Shown in pieces: positions 17,502-26,126 of a stretch of 64,000 nt of DNA. The notes below the pieces were generated by a model. The model did not search any database. It was given only the letters and a program-made list of their open reading frames with translations, and had not been told where the DNA came from. The position numbers and the translations under genes were made by a program. Source of the stretch: Pseudomarimonas arenosa (GTDB lineage: Bacteria; Pseudomonadota; Gammaproteobacteria; Xanthomonadales; Xanthomonadaceae); the NCBI RefSeq assembly GCF_014841215.1, contig NZ_JACYTR010000004.1, positions 1 through 64,000 on the forward strand, in the 5' to 3' direction. Within the stretch, counting starts at the first letter, position 1. Each line of letters opens with the position of its first letter.

Positions 17502-18671
17502 ATGGCGGCACGTGCGTTAACACCGCAGGACTTGCACATTGGCGAGCCCTTGCCATGGCCGGTGCATGACCGGCAGGGCAACCTGTTGCTGCGCAAAGGC
17601 GACGTGATCCGCACCGAAGATCTGTATAACGCGATGCTCGCTCGGGGCTTCGTGATCGAGGCCGAGCGCCAGCGCGAAGCCGCGCCGCTGGCACCGAAGA
17701 TCGAATATCACCGGATGCCGGTGTTCCGCCGCATGCGCGCCGCGCAGGACTGGCACGAAGCGGCGATGGTAAAGCTGCACAGTGCCTATCCCGATGCACT
17801 CAGTGATTGCCTGCGTCTTGCGGCCCTGATCATGGTCGCTTGCGATGAAGATGCCGATGCCGCGCTGGCGGCATTCCAGGTCGATGCCGCCGAGCAGATG
17901 CGTGGCGGCTCGGCGCGCTACATGCATGCAGCCGTCCTGGCCGACTTGATGAGTCGAGCGATTGGCTTGCAGGCCGATCGGCGGCAGGTGGTGATTGGCG
18001 CGGCGATGACCTATGACCTGGGCATGTTTCGTCTGGCCGATGCCTTGAACAGCCAGCGCGATGCGCTGAGCCTGCAGCAGCGTCAGCTGCTGGAAGGGCA
18101 TCCGGATCTTGGCGCGCAGATGCTGAGCGCCGCAGGTGTGGATGCCGAGGCCTGGCTGACGGCCGTACGCGACCATCATGAGCGGGTCGATGGCAGCGGA
18201 TACCCGCGCGGCCTGAGTGGTAGCCAGATCGGTCTAGAGGCGCGACTGATTGCGATGGTCGACATCTACTCGGCAATGATCCGTCCGCGTGCTTATCGTG
18301 ACCCGTTGCAGGCCAAGGATGCGCTCAGGCAAATCTTTCTCGATCGCGGCAAGCAGATCGACGAGGAGCTGGCCCAGACCTTTATTCGCGAGATTGGTGT
18401 GTTTCCACCCGGTTCCCTGGTTCGATTGAAGAACGGCGAGATTGCCGTGGTGGTGCGTCGCGGCGAAAACGCGGCTCAGCCGATGATGTGGGCGTTGCTG
18501 GGGAGCAATGGTCACACCCTGACCGGGGAGGCCGAGCGTCGCGCCACCGATCCTGAGCATGCGGTGGTCAGCCTGGTATCGTTGAACAAGTATCGCGGGC
18601 TGCTGCCAAAGCTGGCCGACGTCTGGACCCGCACCGCCGAACGCCAGGGCAGCGAAGCGGTGGGTACCTAG
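17502..18671 (+). CDS. HD-GYP-type protein with degenerate HD motif
   Basis: A 389-residue soluble protein. The N-terminal part (LHIGEPLPWPVHDRQGNLLLRKGDVI) is a regulatory beta domain often seen before HD-GYP domains. The HD-GYP domain spans about 145-330 and keeps GHPDLGAQML and DHHERVDGSGYP, but the defining HD pair is replaced: the sequence is MTYDLGMFRL with Tyr171-Asp172 in place of HDxGK. It may thus be a c-di-GMP-binding sensor with reduced or no phosphodiesterase activity. The ATG at 17502 is chosen as the first one in frame; a TTG 15 codons upstream is less likely. Stands alone between tdh and a terminator. Confidence 0.8.
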   Translation: MAARALTPQDLHIGEPLPWPVHDRQGNLLLRKGDVIRTEDLYNAMLARGFVIEAERQREAAPLAPKIEYHRMPVFRRMRAAQDWHEAAMVKLHSAYPDALSDCLRLAALIMVACDEDADAALAAFQVDAAEQMRGGSARYMHAAVLADLMSRAIGLQADRRQVVIGAAMTYDLGMFRLADALNSQRDALSLQQRQLLEGHPDLGAQMLSAAGVDAEAWLTAVRDHHERVDGSGYPRGLSGSQIGLEARLIAMVDIYSAMIRPRAYRDPLQAKDALRQIFLDRGKQIDEELAQTFIREIGVFPPGSLVRLKNGEIAVVVRRGENAAQPMMWALLGSNGHTLTGEAERRATDPEHAVVSLVSLNKYRGLLPKLADVWTRTAERQGSEAVGT

Positions 18672-18719
18672 CTAGCAGCCAACGGAGACTCTCTCGCTGT
18701 CGTTAGGGCAGAGCGCCAG

Positions 18720-18741
18720 AAGGGCGGCCGCAGCCGCCCTT
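18720..18741. terminator. Hairpin between convergent genes
   Basis: AAGGGCGGC (18720-18728), loop CGCA, GCCGCCCTT (18733-18741): a perfect 9-bp stem between the HD-GYP gene and the convergent M2 peptidase gene. Likely a shared terminator. Confidence 0.6.
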
Positions 18742-18761
18742 CCGGCGATGAAACGCTGTGA

Positions 18762-20684
18762 TCAGAAGCCGCAGCTCTTGCCTTGGTTCTGTTCTTTCAG
18801 CCAAGCGTCCAGTGGGGCGAAATAATCGAGAATGGCGCTGGCATCCATTTGCTCGCCGCCGGTCAGCTCCTTCATGGTCTGCTGCCAGGGCTGGCTTTGA
18901 CCCTTCTGCAACATTGCCCAGAACTTCTCGCCGGCCGCCTCGTTGTTGGCGTAACTGCAGGTGTGCAGCGGCCCTTCGTGACCGGCCGCGTCGCAGAGTG
19001 ACTTGTAGAACTGGAACTGCAGGATGTGCGAGAGGAAGTAGCGGGTGTAGGGCGTGTTGCCCGGCACGTGGTACTTGGCGCCCGGATCGAAGAACTCCTC
19101 GCCACGCGACGAGGCCGGCGCGACGCCCTGGTACTTGGCCTTCAGATCCCACCAGGCCTTGTTGTACTGATCGGCCGGGATGCTGCCGTCGAATACGCCC
19201 CAGCGCCAGCGGTCAATCATCAGGCCGAACGGCAGGAAGGCCACCTTGGCCAAAGCCATGCGCATCTGCGCATTGATGGTTGCCTCCTCGCTGACCGTGG
19301 CACTACCGATCAGGCCGATCGACTGCAGGTAGCTTGGCGTCATGCCCAGCACGATGGTGTCGCCAATCGCTTCGTGGAAGCCGTCATGGGCGCCCGACTG
19401 GAACATCGGGGGCTGATCCTTGTACGCCAGGTAGTAGTAGACGTGGCCGAGCTCGTGATAGATCGTGGTCAGATCCTCTTCGTTCGGCTTGATGCACATC
19501 TTCATGCGCACGTCGCTGGCATCCGGGTTCATCTGCCAGGCGCTTGCGTGGCAAACCACGTCGCGGTCGCGCGGCTTGATGAACTGCGCCTTGGTCCAGA
19601 ATGACTCCGGCAGGGCCGGCATGCCAAGTCCCGTGTAGAAGCTCTCGGCCAGCTGGGTCATCTGCTTGGCGTGGGCCAGATCGGCCTCTCGTGCGGCGCC
19701 CACCAGCTGCTCGGCGCTGGCGCCCGAGCCCAGCTTGGCGACCTTTTCGCCGTACAGGGCATCACGTTGCGCTTGCAGGGCCGAGGTGATGTCGAGATCG
19801 CCGGCGCCCGGGTAGGGCTGCAGGAAATCCCACAGATTGCCCCAATCCTGCTGCCACAGATTGCCCATCAGGTGCGCCGGCAAGTACTTGCCGTCGACCT
19901 TGCCCTGTTCGCCGTACTTAGCAACCAGTTTATCGCCAACATAGCATTGCAGCTGATCGTACAGCGGCTTGACCTGGCCCCAAAGGCGGTCGGTTTCCTG
20001 CTGGAAGGCCGCCGGATCCATATCGTAGCCAGAACGCCACATGTGGCCGGCATTCTCGTAGCCCATCTCACGGGCGCCCTCATTCACCAACTCGACGAAG
20101 CGCTGGTAGTCGGCCTTCATCGGCTTGGCGATGGTGTGCCAGCCTTCCCATGCCTCCTTCTGCGCCTGCGGGTCGCGGCTCTTAGCCAGTACTTCAGACA
20201 GCTCGCCGATGTCGCGACAGGTCTTGGCCTCGCCTTCGCCGGTGCAGTAGCTGCCCGCCCCGTAGGCTTGTTCCAGCTTGGTCGAGATTTCGGTCAGCTC
20301 CTTGAGCTTGGCCGGATCACGCGGCGCCGGCATCGAGGTCTGCAGCTTGAGCAGGGCAACGGCGCGCTGGCTGGCTTCGCTCATCGGCGTGCCTTCCACT
20401 GCCTTGGCTTCTTCGACCAGTCGGTTCAGAGTGGTCAGCGAGCGCTCGCTCGATGCCGACGAAACGCGGGCGGTATCTTCGTTGATGTAGGTCTGCGACA
20501 ACCAGGCCGCCGAGGTCGCCTCGGGCATCTGATCGGCGAAGGTCTTGTTGACGCGAGCGACGAACGCATCGCCGGTTTCTTTGGGTGTTTGCTCAACCGT
20601 GGGTTCGGGAGCGCTGCCGCAGGCAGCGAGCAGGGCGATCGAGGAAAGAATGCTGAGCGCAAGCGGCGCGCGTTTGAGTTTCAC
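18762..20684 (-). CDS. M2-family zinc peptidase lipoprotein (ACE-like)
   Basis: A 640-residue peptidyl-dipeptidase A family protein. It begins at a GTG (20684-20682) with GGAG upstream and has a lipoprotein signal with lipobox LLAACGS, so it should be lipid-anchored in the periplasm. The zinc site is HELGH at about residue 410, with the third ligand glutamate in HEAIGDTIV downstream, as in angiotensin-converting enzyme. The length matches single-domain bacterial ACE homologues, which remove C-terminal dipeptides. The gene upstream (20750-21298) encodes a second HExxH protein, 65 bases away in the same direction; the pair may be cotranscribed. Confidence 0.93.
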   Translation of the reverse strand: MKLKRAPLALSILSSIALLAACGSAPEPTVEQTPKETGDAFVARVNKTFADQMPEATSAAWLSQTYINEDTARVSSASSERSLTTLNRLVEEAKAVEGTPMSEASQRAVALLKLQTSMPAPRDPAKLKELTEISTKLEQAYGAGSYCTGEGEAKTCRDIGELSEVLAKSRDPQAQKEAWEGWHTIAKPMKADYQRFVELVNEGAREMGYENAGHMWRSGYDMDPAAFQQETDRLWGQVKPLYDQLQCYVGDKLVAKYGEQGKVDGKYLPAHLMGNLWQQDWGNLWDFLQPYPGAGDLDITSALQAQRDALYGEKVAKLGSGASAEQLVGAAREADLAHAKQMTQLAESFYTGLGMPALPESFWTKAQFIKPRDRDVVCHASAWQMNPDASDVRMKMCIKPNEEDLTTIYHELGHVYYYLAYKDQPPMFQSGAHDGFHEAIGDTIVLGMTPSYLQSIGLIGSATVSEEATINAQMRMALAKVAFLPFGLMIDRWRWGVFDGSIPADQYNKAWWDLKAKYQGVAPASSRGEEFFDPGAKYHVPGNTPYTRYFLSHILQFQFYKSLCDAAGHEGPLHTCSYANNEAAGEKFWAMLQKGQSQPWQQTMKELTGGEQMDASAILDYFAPLDAWLKEQNQGKSCGF

Positions 20685-20749
20685 TGGCTGACTCCGAACA
20701 ACGATTGGACGGGAAGGTTCGTTTCCGCGCGGAAACGAGGGACCGCAGG

Positions 20750-21298
20750 CTAGACCGCGGGCGCCGCCGGTGCAAGTGCAGGCGCAGCATCGGCGGTGGG
20801 CGGGGTGGGGCAGTGGGCAAGCAGGCCGCGCTTGAGCAGCCAAAGGCGCGCATCATCGGCGTCTCGTTCGAACCAGGCCTGCGCCGAACCCAGTCGAAAC
20901 GTGTAGCCCCAACGATCCATATCCTGCATCAGGCGCTGCGCGCCGACGCCTGGCAGCTGTTCGGCCAGCACGATCTGCAGGTAGCAGGAGGCATCTTCCT
21001 CGGCTACGGAGTCGGTAGCATCGGTGTGCACGGCAGCGCGCTGCTCGGGCGGTAGCACAATCAGATGGCAGGCCTCGTGCAGCAGCGAATGCACCGGCGT
21101 GTCGTCGCGGGCGTAGACGTCTTCAGCGATGATGCCGGCCTCGGACTCGCCCCAGTAGCTGCCGGGAATCGGCTGGCCTGCGCCGACCCGATGCAGACGT
21201 AGGCCGAAACGACTCAGCAGCTTGCTTGGTGCGGTCCAGCCGATATCGGCCAGGCGCAGTACATCAGCAGAGTCGGGAAGCGTTGGTTCAGCGCACAT
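20750..21298 (-). CDS. Uncharacterised HExxH-motif protein
   Basis: A 182-residue protein without signal peptide or membrane helix. It contains HSLLHEACHLIVLP, an HExxH motif at residues 74-78 followed by a hydrophobic stretch, the pattern of a zincin-like peptidase, and a downstream acidic segment (DSVAEEDASCYLQ) that could offer a third ligand. I do not recognise a named family. The methionine at 21298 is chosen because conservation-like sequence begins there; no RBS is obvious, and a GTG 13 codons upstream is an alternative. The Ala/Pro-rich C-terminus looks disordered. Its upstream region reaches the (CCCGAAT)9 repeat. Confidence 0.65.
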   Translation of the reverse strand: MCAEPTLPDSADVLRLADIGWTAPSKLLSRFGLRLHRVGAGQPIPGSYWGESEAGIIAEDVYARDDTPVHSLLHEACHLIVLPPEQRAAVHTDATDSVAEEDASCYLQIVLAEQLPGVGAQRLMQDMDRWGYTFRLGSAQAWFERDADDARLWLLKRGLLAHCPTPPTADAAPALAPAAPAV

Positions 21299-21347
21299 AA
21301 CACACAGACAGGTTGTTTCGCTGCGCCCAAGGCGCACCCTATGATTT

Positions 21348-21410
21348 CCCGAATCCCGAATCCCGAATCCCGAATCCCGAATCCCGAATCCCGAATCCCG
21401 AATCCCGAAT
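21348..21410. repeat. Heptanucleotide repeat (CCCGAAT)x9
   Basis: Nine perfect tandem copies of CCCGAAT. The last T is the first base (on the plus strand) of the minE stop codon, exactly as the three-copy array at 16210-16230 meets the tdh stop. A likely hypervariable locus. Confidence 0.95.
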
Positions 21411-21673
21411 CAGCCGTGTCCTTCACCGCGTTCCGGCAGGGACACCGAAATATCCAGCACGTCGTGCTCGCCATCCTTGACCAGATCCACCTTCACCGCG
21501 TCGGCATCGACGTGGACGTATTTCTTGATCAGGGCCAGCAACTCACGCTGCAGTTCGGGCAGGTAGTCCGGGCCGCCGCGGGTGCTGCGTTCCTGGGCGA
21601 CGATGATGCGTAGCCGCTCCTTGGCAATCGACGCCGTGTTCTTCTTGGCACGAAGAAAATCAAACAGGGCCAT
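21410..21673 (-). CDS. minE: Cell-division topological specificity factor MinE
   Basis: An 87-residue protein with the N-terminal anti-MinCD/membrane region ([20 protein letters not shown]) and the C-terminal dimerisation domain ([20 protein letters not shown]). It drives MinCD off the membrane at mid-cell and so sets the division site. The ATG at 21673 has GGAGG at ideal distance; the start lies two bases after the minD stop. A nine-copy heptanucleotide array touches its stop codon. Confidence 0.97.
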   Translation of the reverse strand: MALFDFLRAKKNTASIAKERLRIIVAQERSTRGGPDYLPELQRELLALIKKYVHVDADAVKVDLVKDGEHDVLDISVSLPERGEGHG

Positions 21674-21675
21674 GC

Positions 21676-22485
21676 TCAACCTCCGAACAGCTTGGACAGC
21701 AGGCCTTTCTTTTCGACCTGGGTGAAGCGCATCGGGCGCTCATCACCTAGCAGGCGGGCAACGGCATCTTCGTACGCCTGCCCGGCATTGGAGTTCGGGT
21801 CCAGCACCACCGGCTCGCCCTTGTTTGAAGCGTTCAGAACATCCGGCGACTCCGGGATCACGCCGATGGTCTTCAGGCCCAGCACTTCCTCAACGTCGCC
21901 GATCGACAGCATTTCCCCACTTTCGACGCGCTTGGGCGAATAGCGAGTGAGCAGCAGGTACTCCGATACGCGCTTGCCTTGCTCGGCATGGCGGGTCTTT
22001 GAGGCCAGCAGGCCCAGAATGCGATCCGAGTCGCGCACCGACGACACTTCCGGATTGACCACGACGATCGCCTTGTCAGCGAAATACATGGCCAGGAATG
22101 CGCCTTTTTCGATGCCCGCCGGCGAATCGCAGACGATGTAGTCAAAATCGTCGTCGGCCAGCTCGTTCAGTACGCGCTCGACACCTTCCTTGCTGAGGGC
22201 GTCCTTGTCGCGGGTTTGCGAGGCGGCCAGGATATGCAGGTTGTCGAGGCGCTTGTCGCGAATCATCGCCTGTTTGAGGCTGGCTTCGCCCTGGATGACA
22301 TTGACGAAGTCATACACCACCCGGCGCTCACAGCCCATGATCAGATCGAGGTTGCGCAGCCCCACGTCGAAATCGATCACGGCCACTTTCTTGCCGCGTC
22401 GGGCCAGGCCACAGGCCACACTGGCGCTGGTCGTCGTCTTTCCGACGCCGCCCTTACCTGAGGTTACAACGATGATTTCTGCCAA
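21676..22485 (-). CDS. minD: Septum-site determining ATPase MinD
   Basis: A 269-residue ParA-type ATPase. The deviant Walker A is [14 protein letters not shown] near the N-terminus, with [10 protein letters not shown] and [11 protein letters not shown] as the following nucleotide motifs. The C-terminal amphipathic helix [11 protein letters not shown] anchors ATP-bound dimers to the membrane. It recruits MinC and oscillates with MinE. It is the middle gene of minC-minD-minE, with 28 bases after minC and two bases before minE. Confidence 0.98.
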   Translation of the reverse strand: MAEIIVVTSGKGGVGKTTTSASVACGLARRGKKVAVIDFDVGLRNLDLIMGCERRVVYDFVNVIQGEASLKQAMIRDKRLDNLHILAASQTRDKDALSKEGVERVLNELADDDFDYIVCDSPAGIEKGAFLAMYFADKAIVVVNPEVSSVRDSDRILGLLASKTRHAEQGKRVSEYLLLTRYSPKRVESGEMLSIGDVEEVLGLKTIGVIPESPDVLNASNKGEPVVLDPNSNAGQAYEDAVARLLGDERPMRFTQVEKKGLLSKLFGG

Positions 22486-22513
22486 GTGATCGATCTCCGA
22501 TAAATCCCGCCGC

Positions 22514-23287
22514 CTAGGTCAGTTCGGCGACGCAAAGTTTTTCGTCTTCTAGCCAAATCTGCGCCGGCCGACCGCGAAGGTTTGCCGGCAGGTCTTCAAA
22601 CACCTTGTAATGTCCCGCAATCGCGACCAGTTCGGCGTGGAACTCACGGCAGAAGATTCTGGCCGACTCGTCGCCATGCGCCCCAGCCAAGGCGCGGCCG
22701 CGTAGCGCACCATACACGTGAATCGAGCCGTCGGCGATCACCTCGGCACCGGCACCGACACCGGCCAGCACAGTAAGGTCACGACCCTGGGCATAGACCT
22801 GCTGGCCCGAACGCACCGGCAGCTCGACGATCTGCCCGCCAGCTCTGGCCGGCGCCGGTGGTTCCGCAGCGCTGGCCGGTGCCGGGGCAGGTTCCACGGC
22901 AGGCTCGACCGCCGGGGGGGGCGGCGCTGCGCGCTGGCTGGTCGACTCATACTGGGCGCGGAACTTGGCCAGCAAGGGCAGGCCCAGTTCGCGCGCCAGC
23001 CGTTCGATTTCGCTGGTACCGAAGGCCAGCGCAACCGGGTGCACCCCGGCCTGGCTGAGCCGACTCAACAGCTCGCGAGCTTCGATCGGGCTCGGGCACT
23101 GGCTCAGTGAGCCAAGGTCAACCACCACTGCGGCGTGCTGGAACAGACTGGGCGCCCGCTCTACGCGTTCACGCATTTCTGCGGCGAGGCGATCGACCTG
23201 CCATTCGCGTACACGCAGATTGGCAATACCCACCTGGCCAATCTTCAGTTCACCGGCTTGTTCCAGCTCTGTTGCAGGCTTGCTCAC
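22514..23287 (-). CDS. minC: Septum-site inhibitor MinC
   Basis: A 257-residue MinC: N-terminal FtsZ-inhibiting domain (about 12-112), an Ala/Pro-rich linker (about 118-152), and a C-terminal beta-helix domain (GGQIVELPVRSGQQVYAQG through the end) that binds MinD, with the RGRALAGAHGD turn. It blocks FtsZ polymerisation near the poles. The start is GTG at 23287, three bases after the stop of the GNAT gene, with GGAACC upstream. The linker is longer than in E. coli (231 residues in total). Confidence 0.96.
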   Translation of the reverse strand: MSKPATELEQAGELKIGQVGIANLRVREWQVDRLAAEMRERVERAPSLFQHAAVVVDLGSLSQCPSPIEARELLSRLSQAGVHPVALAFGTSEIERLARELGLPLLAKFRAQYESTSQRAAPPPPAVEPAVEPAPAPASAAEPPAPARAGGQIVELPVRSGQQVYAQGRDLTVLAGVGAGAEVIADGSIHVYGALRGRALAGAHGDESARIFCREFHAELVAIAGHYKVFEDLPANLRGRPAQIWLEDEKLCVAELT

Positions 23288-23290
23288 AGT

Positions 23291-23890
23291 TCAGGTTCCG
23301 GTGGCACGCGGTGGGTCCTTGCTGGGCAGGCGACTGCTCAGCCACGACACGTGCGGTAGACCGCCCTGGTCGAGATAGGTCTGCTTGACGTAGGGGTAGC
23401 TGCACAGTGTCTTGACCAGCATCGACACCCGTCGGCCAACCGGCTCCATGATCTGCTGGCCCACTTCCTGGAACCCGTAGGTGCCGTGGAATAGCACCGC
23501 CACGTCGTTGCGCGGCTCCAGAAACACCTCGCAGGTCAGCAGCGGTGAGCGCACCTCGGCAAAGCTGGTGACGTCGGCGTAAAACGCCCGCCCCACACCC
23601 AGGCCGCGTCGCGGTGAGGCGATGACGATACGGTCGATGTAGACGAATTCCGCATAGTGATCGGCAAACCAGCGGAAATTGCTGCTGCTGTGGTTGGCCT
23701 GATTGTCCAGGGCAATAAGAAACCCGACCATCGTGCCGTCGACTTCTGCCACCCGGAAATAGCCGGCGTTGCGATAGAACCAGCGCAAGCCTGCGGCATC
23801 CAGGGGCAGGATATTCACGCCTGCAGCATTGTTCAGTGCCAGCACCGAGTCCAGCTCGTGCTCAGACACATCCCGAATTTGAATCGACAT
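23291..23890 (-). CDS. GNAT-family N-acetyltransferase
   Basis: A 199-residue acetyltransferase. The acetyl-CoA loop is seen in ASPRRGLGVGRAFY (motif A), preceded by the strand YIDRIVIA. The start has a strong RBS (GGAGACAGG). It is the first gene of the min operon: its stop is three bases before minC. A GNAT gene at this place is common in Xanthomonadales from memory; whether it acetylates a division protein, an RNA or a small molecule is unknown. Confidence 0.9.
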   Translation of the reverse strand: MSIQIRDVSEHELDSVLALNNAAGVNILPLDAAGLRWFYRNAGYFRVAEVDGTMVGFLIALDNQANHSSSNFRWFADHYAEFVYIDRIVIASPRRGLGVGRAFYADVTSFAEVRSPLLTCEVFLEPRNDVAVLFHGTYGFQEVGQQIMEPVGRRVSMLVKTLCSYPYVKQTYLDQGGLPHVSWLSSRLPSKDPPRATGT

Positions 23891-24051
23891 TCCTGTCTCC
23901 GAAAACCTCTAGTCCGCAGAACGCAATCTCCGCGGTGCGGCCCCTCCCGAGGCCGGCGCGGATTATCGCACGAGTCGCCCCCGGGCGAAGGTCTTCCCGG
24001 CTGTGACTTAGGGCATGAGGCAGTGGCGTCGCGGCCGGCTAGAATCCGCCG

Positions 24052-25218
24052 ATGCCCAGTCAACGCTTTGCCCCGACCCAGATGCTGACTTACGCCGGCC
24101 TGTTCACCTGGGTCTGCGTCGGCATTCCGATGATGTGGCAGCCCTGGTACTTCGGCGAGTCCAGCGGTCTCAGTGACTTCAGCCAGCTCGCCTGGCGCGC
24201 CTGCTATTTCACCTTTGGCGCCAGCTATCTGTTCGTTTCGCGGCGCCTGGGGCTGCGGCGCGCCCGGCTGTACGATCTGGCTGCTCTGGTCCTGCTCACG
24301 GTCAGCGCGATCGGCGTGAGTCGATTCAGCGATAGTGGTCTGGGCAGCATCCTGCTGATGGTGGTCTCCGGGGTACTGCCCTGGTATTTGCGCCTGTCGC
24401 ACGGGGTGGCCTGGTTGATCGCACAACATATTGCTGCGTTCCCGATCTTTCTCAATTTCCCCGAATATGAGTTGCTGGATGCCTTCCTGCAGTCGACCTT
24501 GTACATGGGCTTCGCCAGTTTCGTGTTTGTGACCAGCCTGGTGGCAAGGCAGCAGGCGCAGGCGCGGGAAGAGCAGCGTCGATTGAACTCCGAGTTGCGG
24601 GCGACCCGCGCGCTGCTGGCGGAAAGCAGTCGACTGACCGAGCGCATGCGCATTTCGCGCGAGCTGCATGATCTGCTGGGGCACCATCTGACGGCGCTGA
24701 GCTTGAATCTGGAAGTGGCCTCGCATGTCAGCACCGGCAAGGCGCAGGAGCATGTGCGCAAGTCGCAGTCGCTGGCCAAGCTGCTGCTTACCGATGTGCG
24801 TGAAGCAGTGAGTCAACTGCGCGAAGATGACAGCATCGATGTGCGCGAGGCACTGGCTTCGCTGGTCGATGATGTGCCGGGCATCGATATTCACCTGCAG
24901 GTCGAGCCGGATTTGCGAATCGGTAACCCCGCACGAGCCCAGGTGGTCCTGCGCTGCGCACAGGAAATCATTACCAATACCGTACGCCACGCCGGCGCCA
25001 GCAAACTGCAGCTGAAAGTGGCGGCGGCAGACGGTGGTGTGGCGATTGCGGCGTCGGACAATGGCCGTGGCGCCGATGCTTTCGTGGCCGGCAATGGTCT
25101 GCGCGGGATGCGCGAGCGCTTGGAGAACGTGGGCGGTCGGCTCAAGATAGACACCGCCCCCGACAAGGGCTTTGCTGTAGACGCTTGGGTACCGCTGCAA
25201 TCGGTACAGGGAGATTGA
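24052..25218 (+). CDS. DesK/NarX-type sensor histidine kinase
   Basis: A 388-residue membrane kinase. The N-terminal half has about five hydrophobic helices (residues 12-170) with almost no extracytoplasmic loop, so it probably senses membrane state, as DesK does. A coiled-coil linker leads to the HisKA_3 box RISRELHDLLGHHLTALS with His206 as phosphoacceptor, then the ATPase domain with QEIITNTVRHAGA, SDNGRGADAF and GNGLRGMRERLENVGG. Its stop is one base from the response regulator start. Divergent from the min operon; both promoters lie in 23891-24051. Confidence 0.93.
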   Translation: MPSQRFAPTQMLTYAGLFTWVCVGIPMMWQPWYFGESSGLSDFSQLAWRACYFTFGASYLFVSRRLGLRRARLYDLAALVLLTVSAIGVSRFSDSGLGSILLMVVSGVLPWYLRLSHGVAWLIAQHIAAFPIFLNFPEYELLDAFLQSTLYMGFASFVFVTSLVARQQAQAREEQRRLNSELRATRALLAESSRLTERMRISRELHDLLGHHLTALSLNLEVASHVSTGKAQEHVRKSQSLAKLLLTDVREAVSQLREDDSIDVREALASLVDDVPGIDIHLQVEPDLRIGNPARAQVVLRCAQEIITNTVRHAGASKLQLKVAAADGGVAIAASDNGRGADAFVAGNGLRGMRERLENVGGRLKIDTAPDKGFAVDAWVPLQSVQGD

Positions 25219-25219
25219 G

Positions 25220-25873
25220 ATGACGGACGCAACGGTTCGGGTGGTGCTGGTCGACGATCAGACCCTGGTGCGGCAGGGAATTCGCTCCCTGCTCGAACTC
25301 TCCGACAATATTCGAGTGGTGGCCGAAGCCGGCGATGGCCGGCAAGCGGTCGAGATGATCCCGCAGATCAAGCCCGATGTGGTCCTGATGGACATGCGGA
25401 TGCCGGTGATGTCGGGGCTGGAGGCCTTGCAACACATGGCGGCCAGCGGCGAGATGCGGCCGACCATCATCCTCACCACCTTTGACGATGATCAGCTGGT
25501 CCTGGCCGGGCTGAAGGCCGGAGCGCGCGGCTACCTGCTGAAAGACGTCTCGCTGGATCAGCTGGTCGATGCCATCCAGACCGTGGCCGATGGGGGATCG
25601 CTCGTTCAGCCGGCAGTCACTCAGCGGCTGCTCTCTGGTTTGGAGGGTATGCATACCGATTTCACCAGTCTGGATCGTCCCGACCCGCTGACCGAGCGTG
25701 AAACCGAGATCCTGCGACTGATGGCCGGTGGCTACTCCAACAAGGAGATCGCCAACTCCCTCGGCGTGGCCGAAGGCACGGTAAAGAACCACGTCTCCAA
25801 CATACTTTCCAAACTCGGCGTTCGCGACCGCACCCGCGCCGTGCTCAAGGCATTCGAACTCAAGCTGGTCTAG
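25220..25873 (+). CDS. NarL/LuxR-family response regulator
   Basis: A 217-residue partner of the preceding kinase. The receiver domain has Asp58 in VVLMDMRMPVMSG, with TTFDDD and LLKDVS as the signalling Thr and Lys positions. The C-terminal helix-turn-helix (about 152-212) contains TERETEILRLMAGGYSNKEI and EGTVKNHVSNILSKL. It should bind DNA when phosphorylated. A DesK/DesR-like role in membrane homeostasis is a guess from the kinase topology. Confidence 0.95.
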   Translation: MTDATVRVVLVDDQTLVRQGIRSLLELSDNIRVVAEAGDGRQAVEMIPQIKPDVVLMDMRMPVMSGLEALQHMAASGEMRPTIILTTFDDDQLVLAGLKAGARGYLLKDVSLDQLVDAIQTVADGGSLVQPAVTQRLLSGLEGMHTDFTSLDRPDPLTERETEILRLMAGGYSNKEIANSLGVAEGTVKNHVSNILSKLGVRDRTRAVLKAFELKLV

Positions 25874-26126
25874 CGTTCTGGCGCCAGCGGGGAGTGCTGT
25901 TCGCCGCCGGAGCTTGACGCCTGCAGTACGGCCCTGTGTGAGCGCGGACGCAGAATTCGCCCTGGCGAAAGATTGAAACGTTCGTTGGGCTGCGACTCGT
26001 CGCCGAACCCTGCTAGCATACGGCGCCCGCCTGTCCTGGCCGCCGGTACGTTTTGGCGCATCCGGTCCGACCGGCGAAACCGCCAAACAGCCCCGCAGGC
26101 GGAGACAAGTCCCTGGAGCCCGTTGA

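Noticed and set aside
21348-21410. CRISPR-like array
   Set aside because: The units are seven-base direct tandem repeats without spacers; no cas genes nearby.
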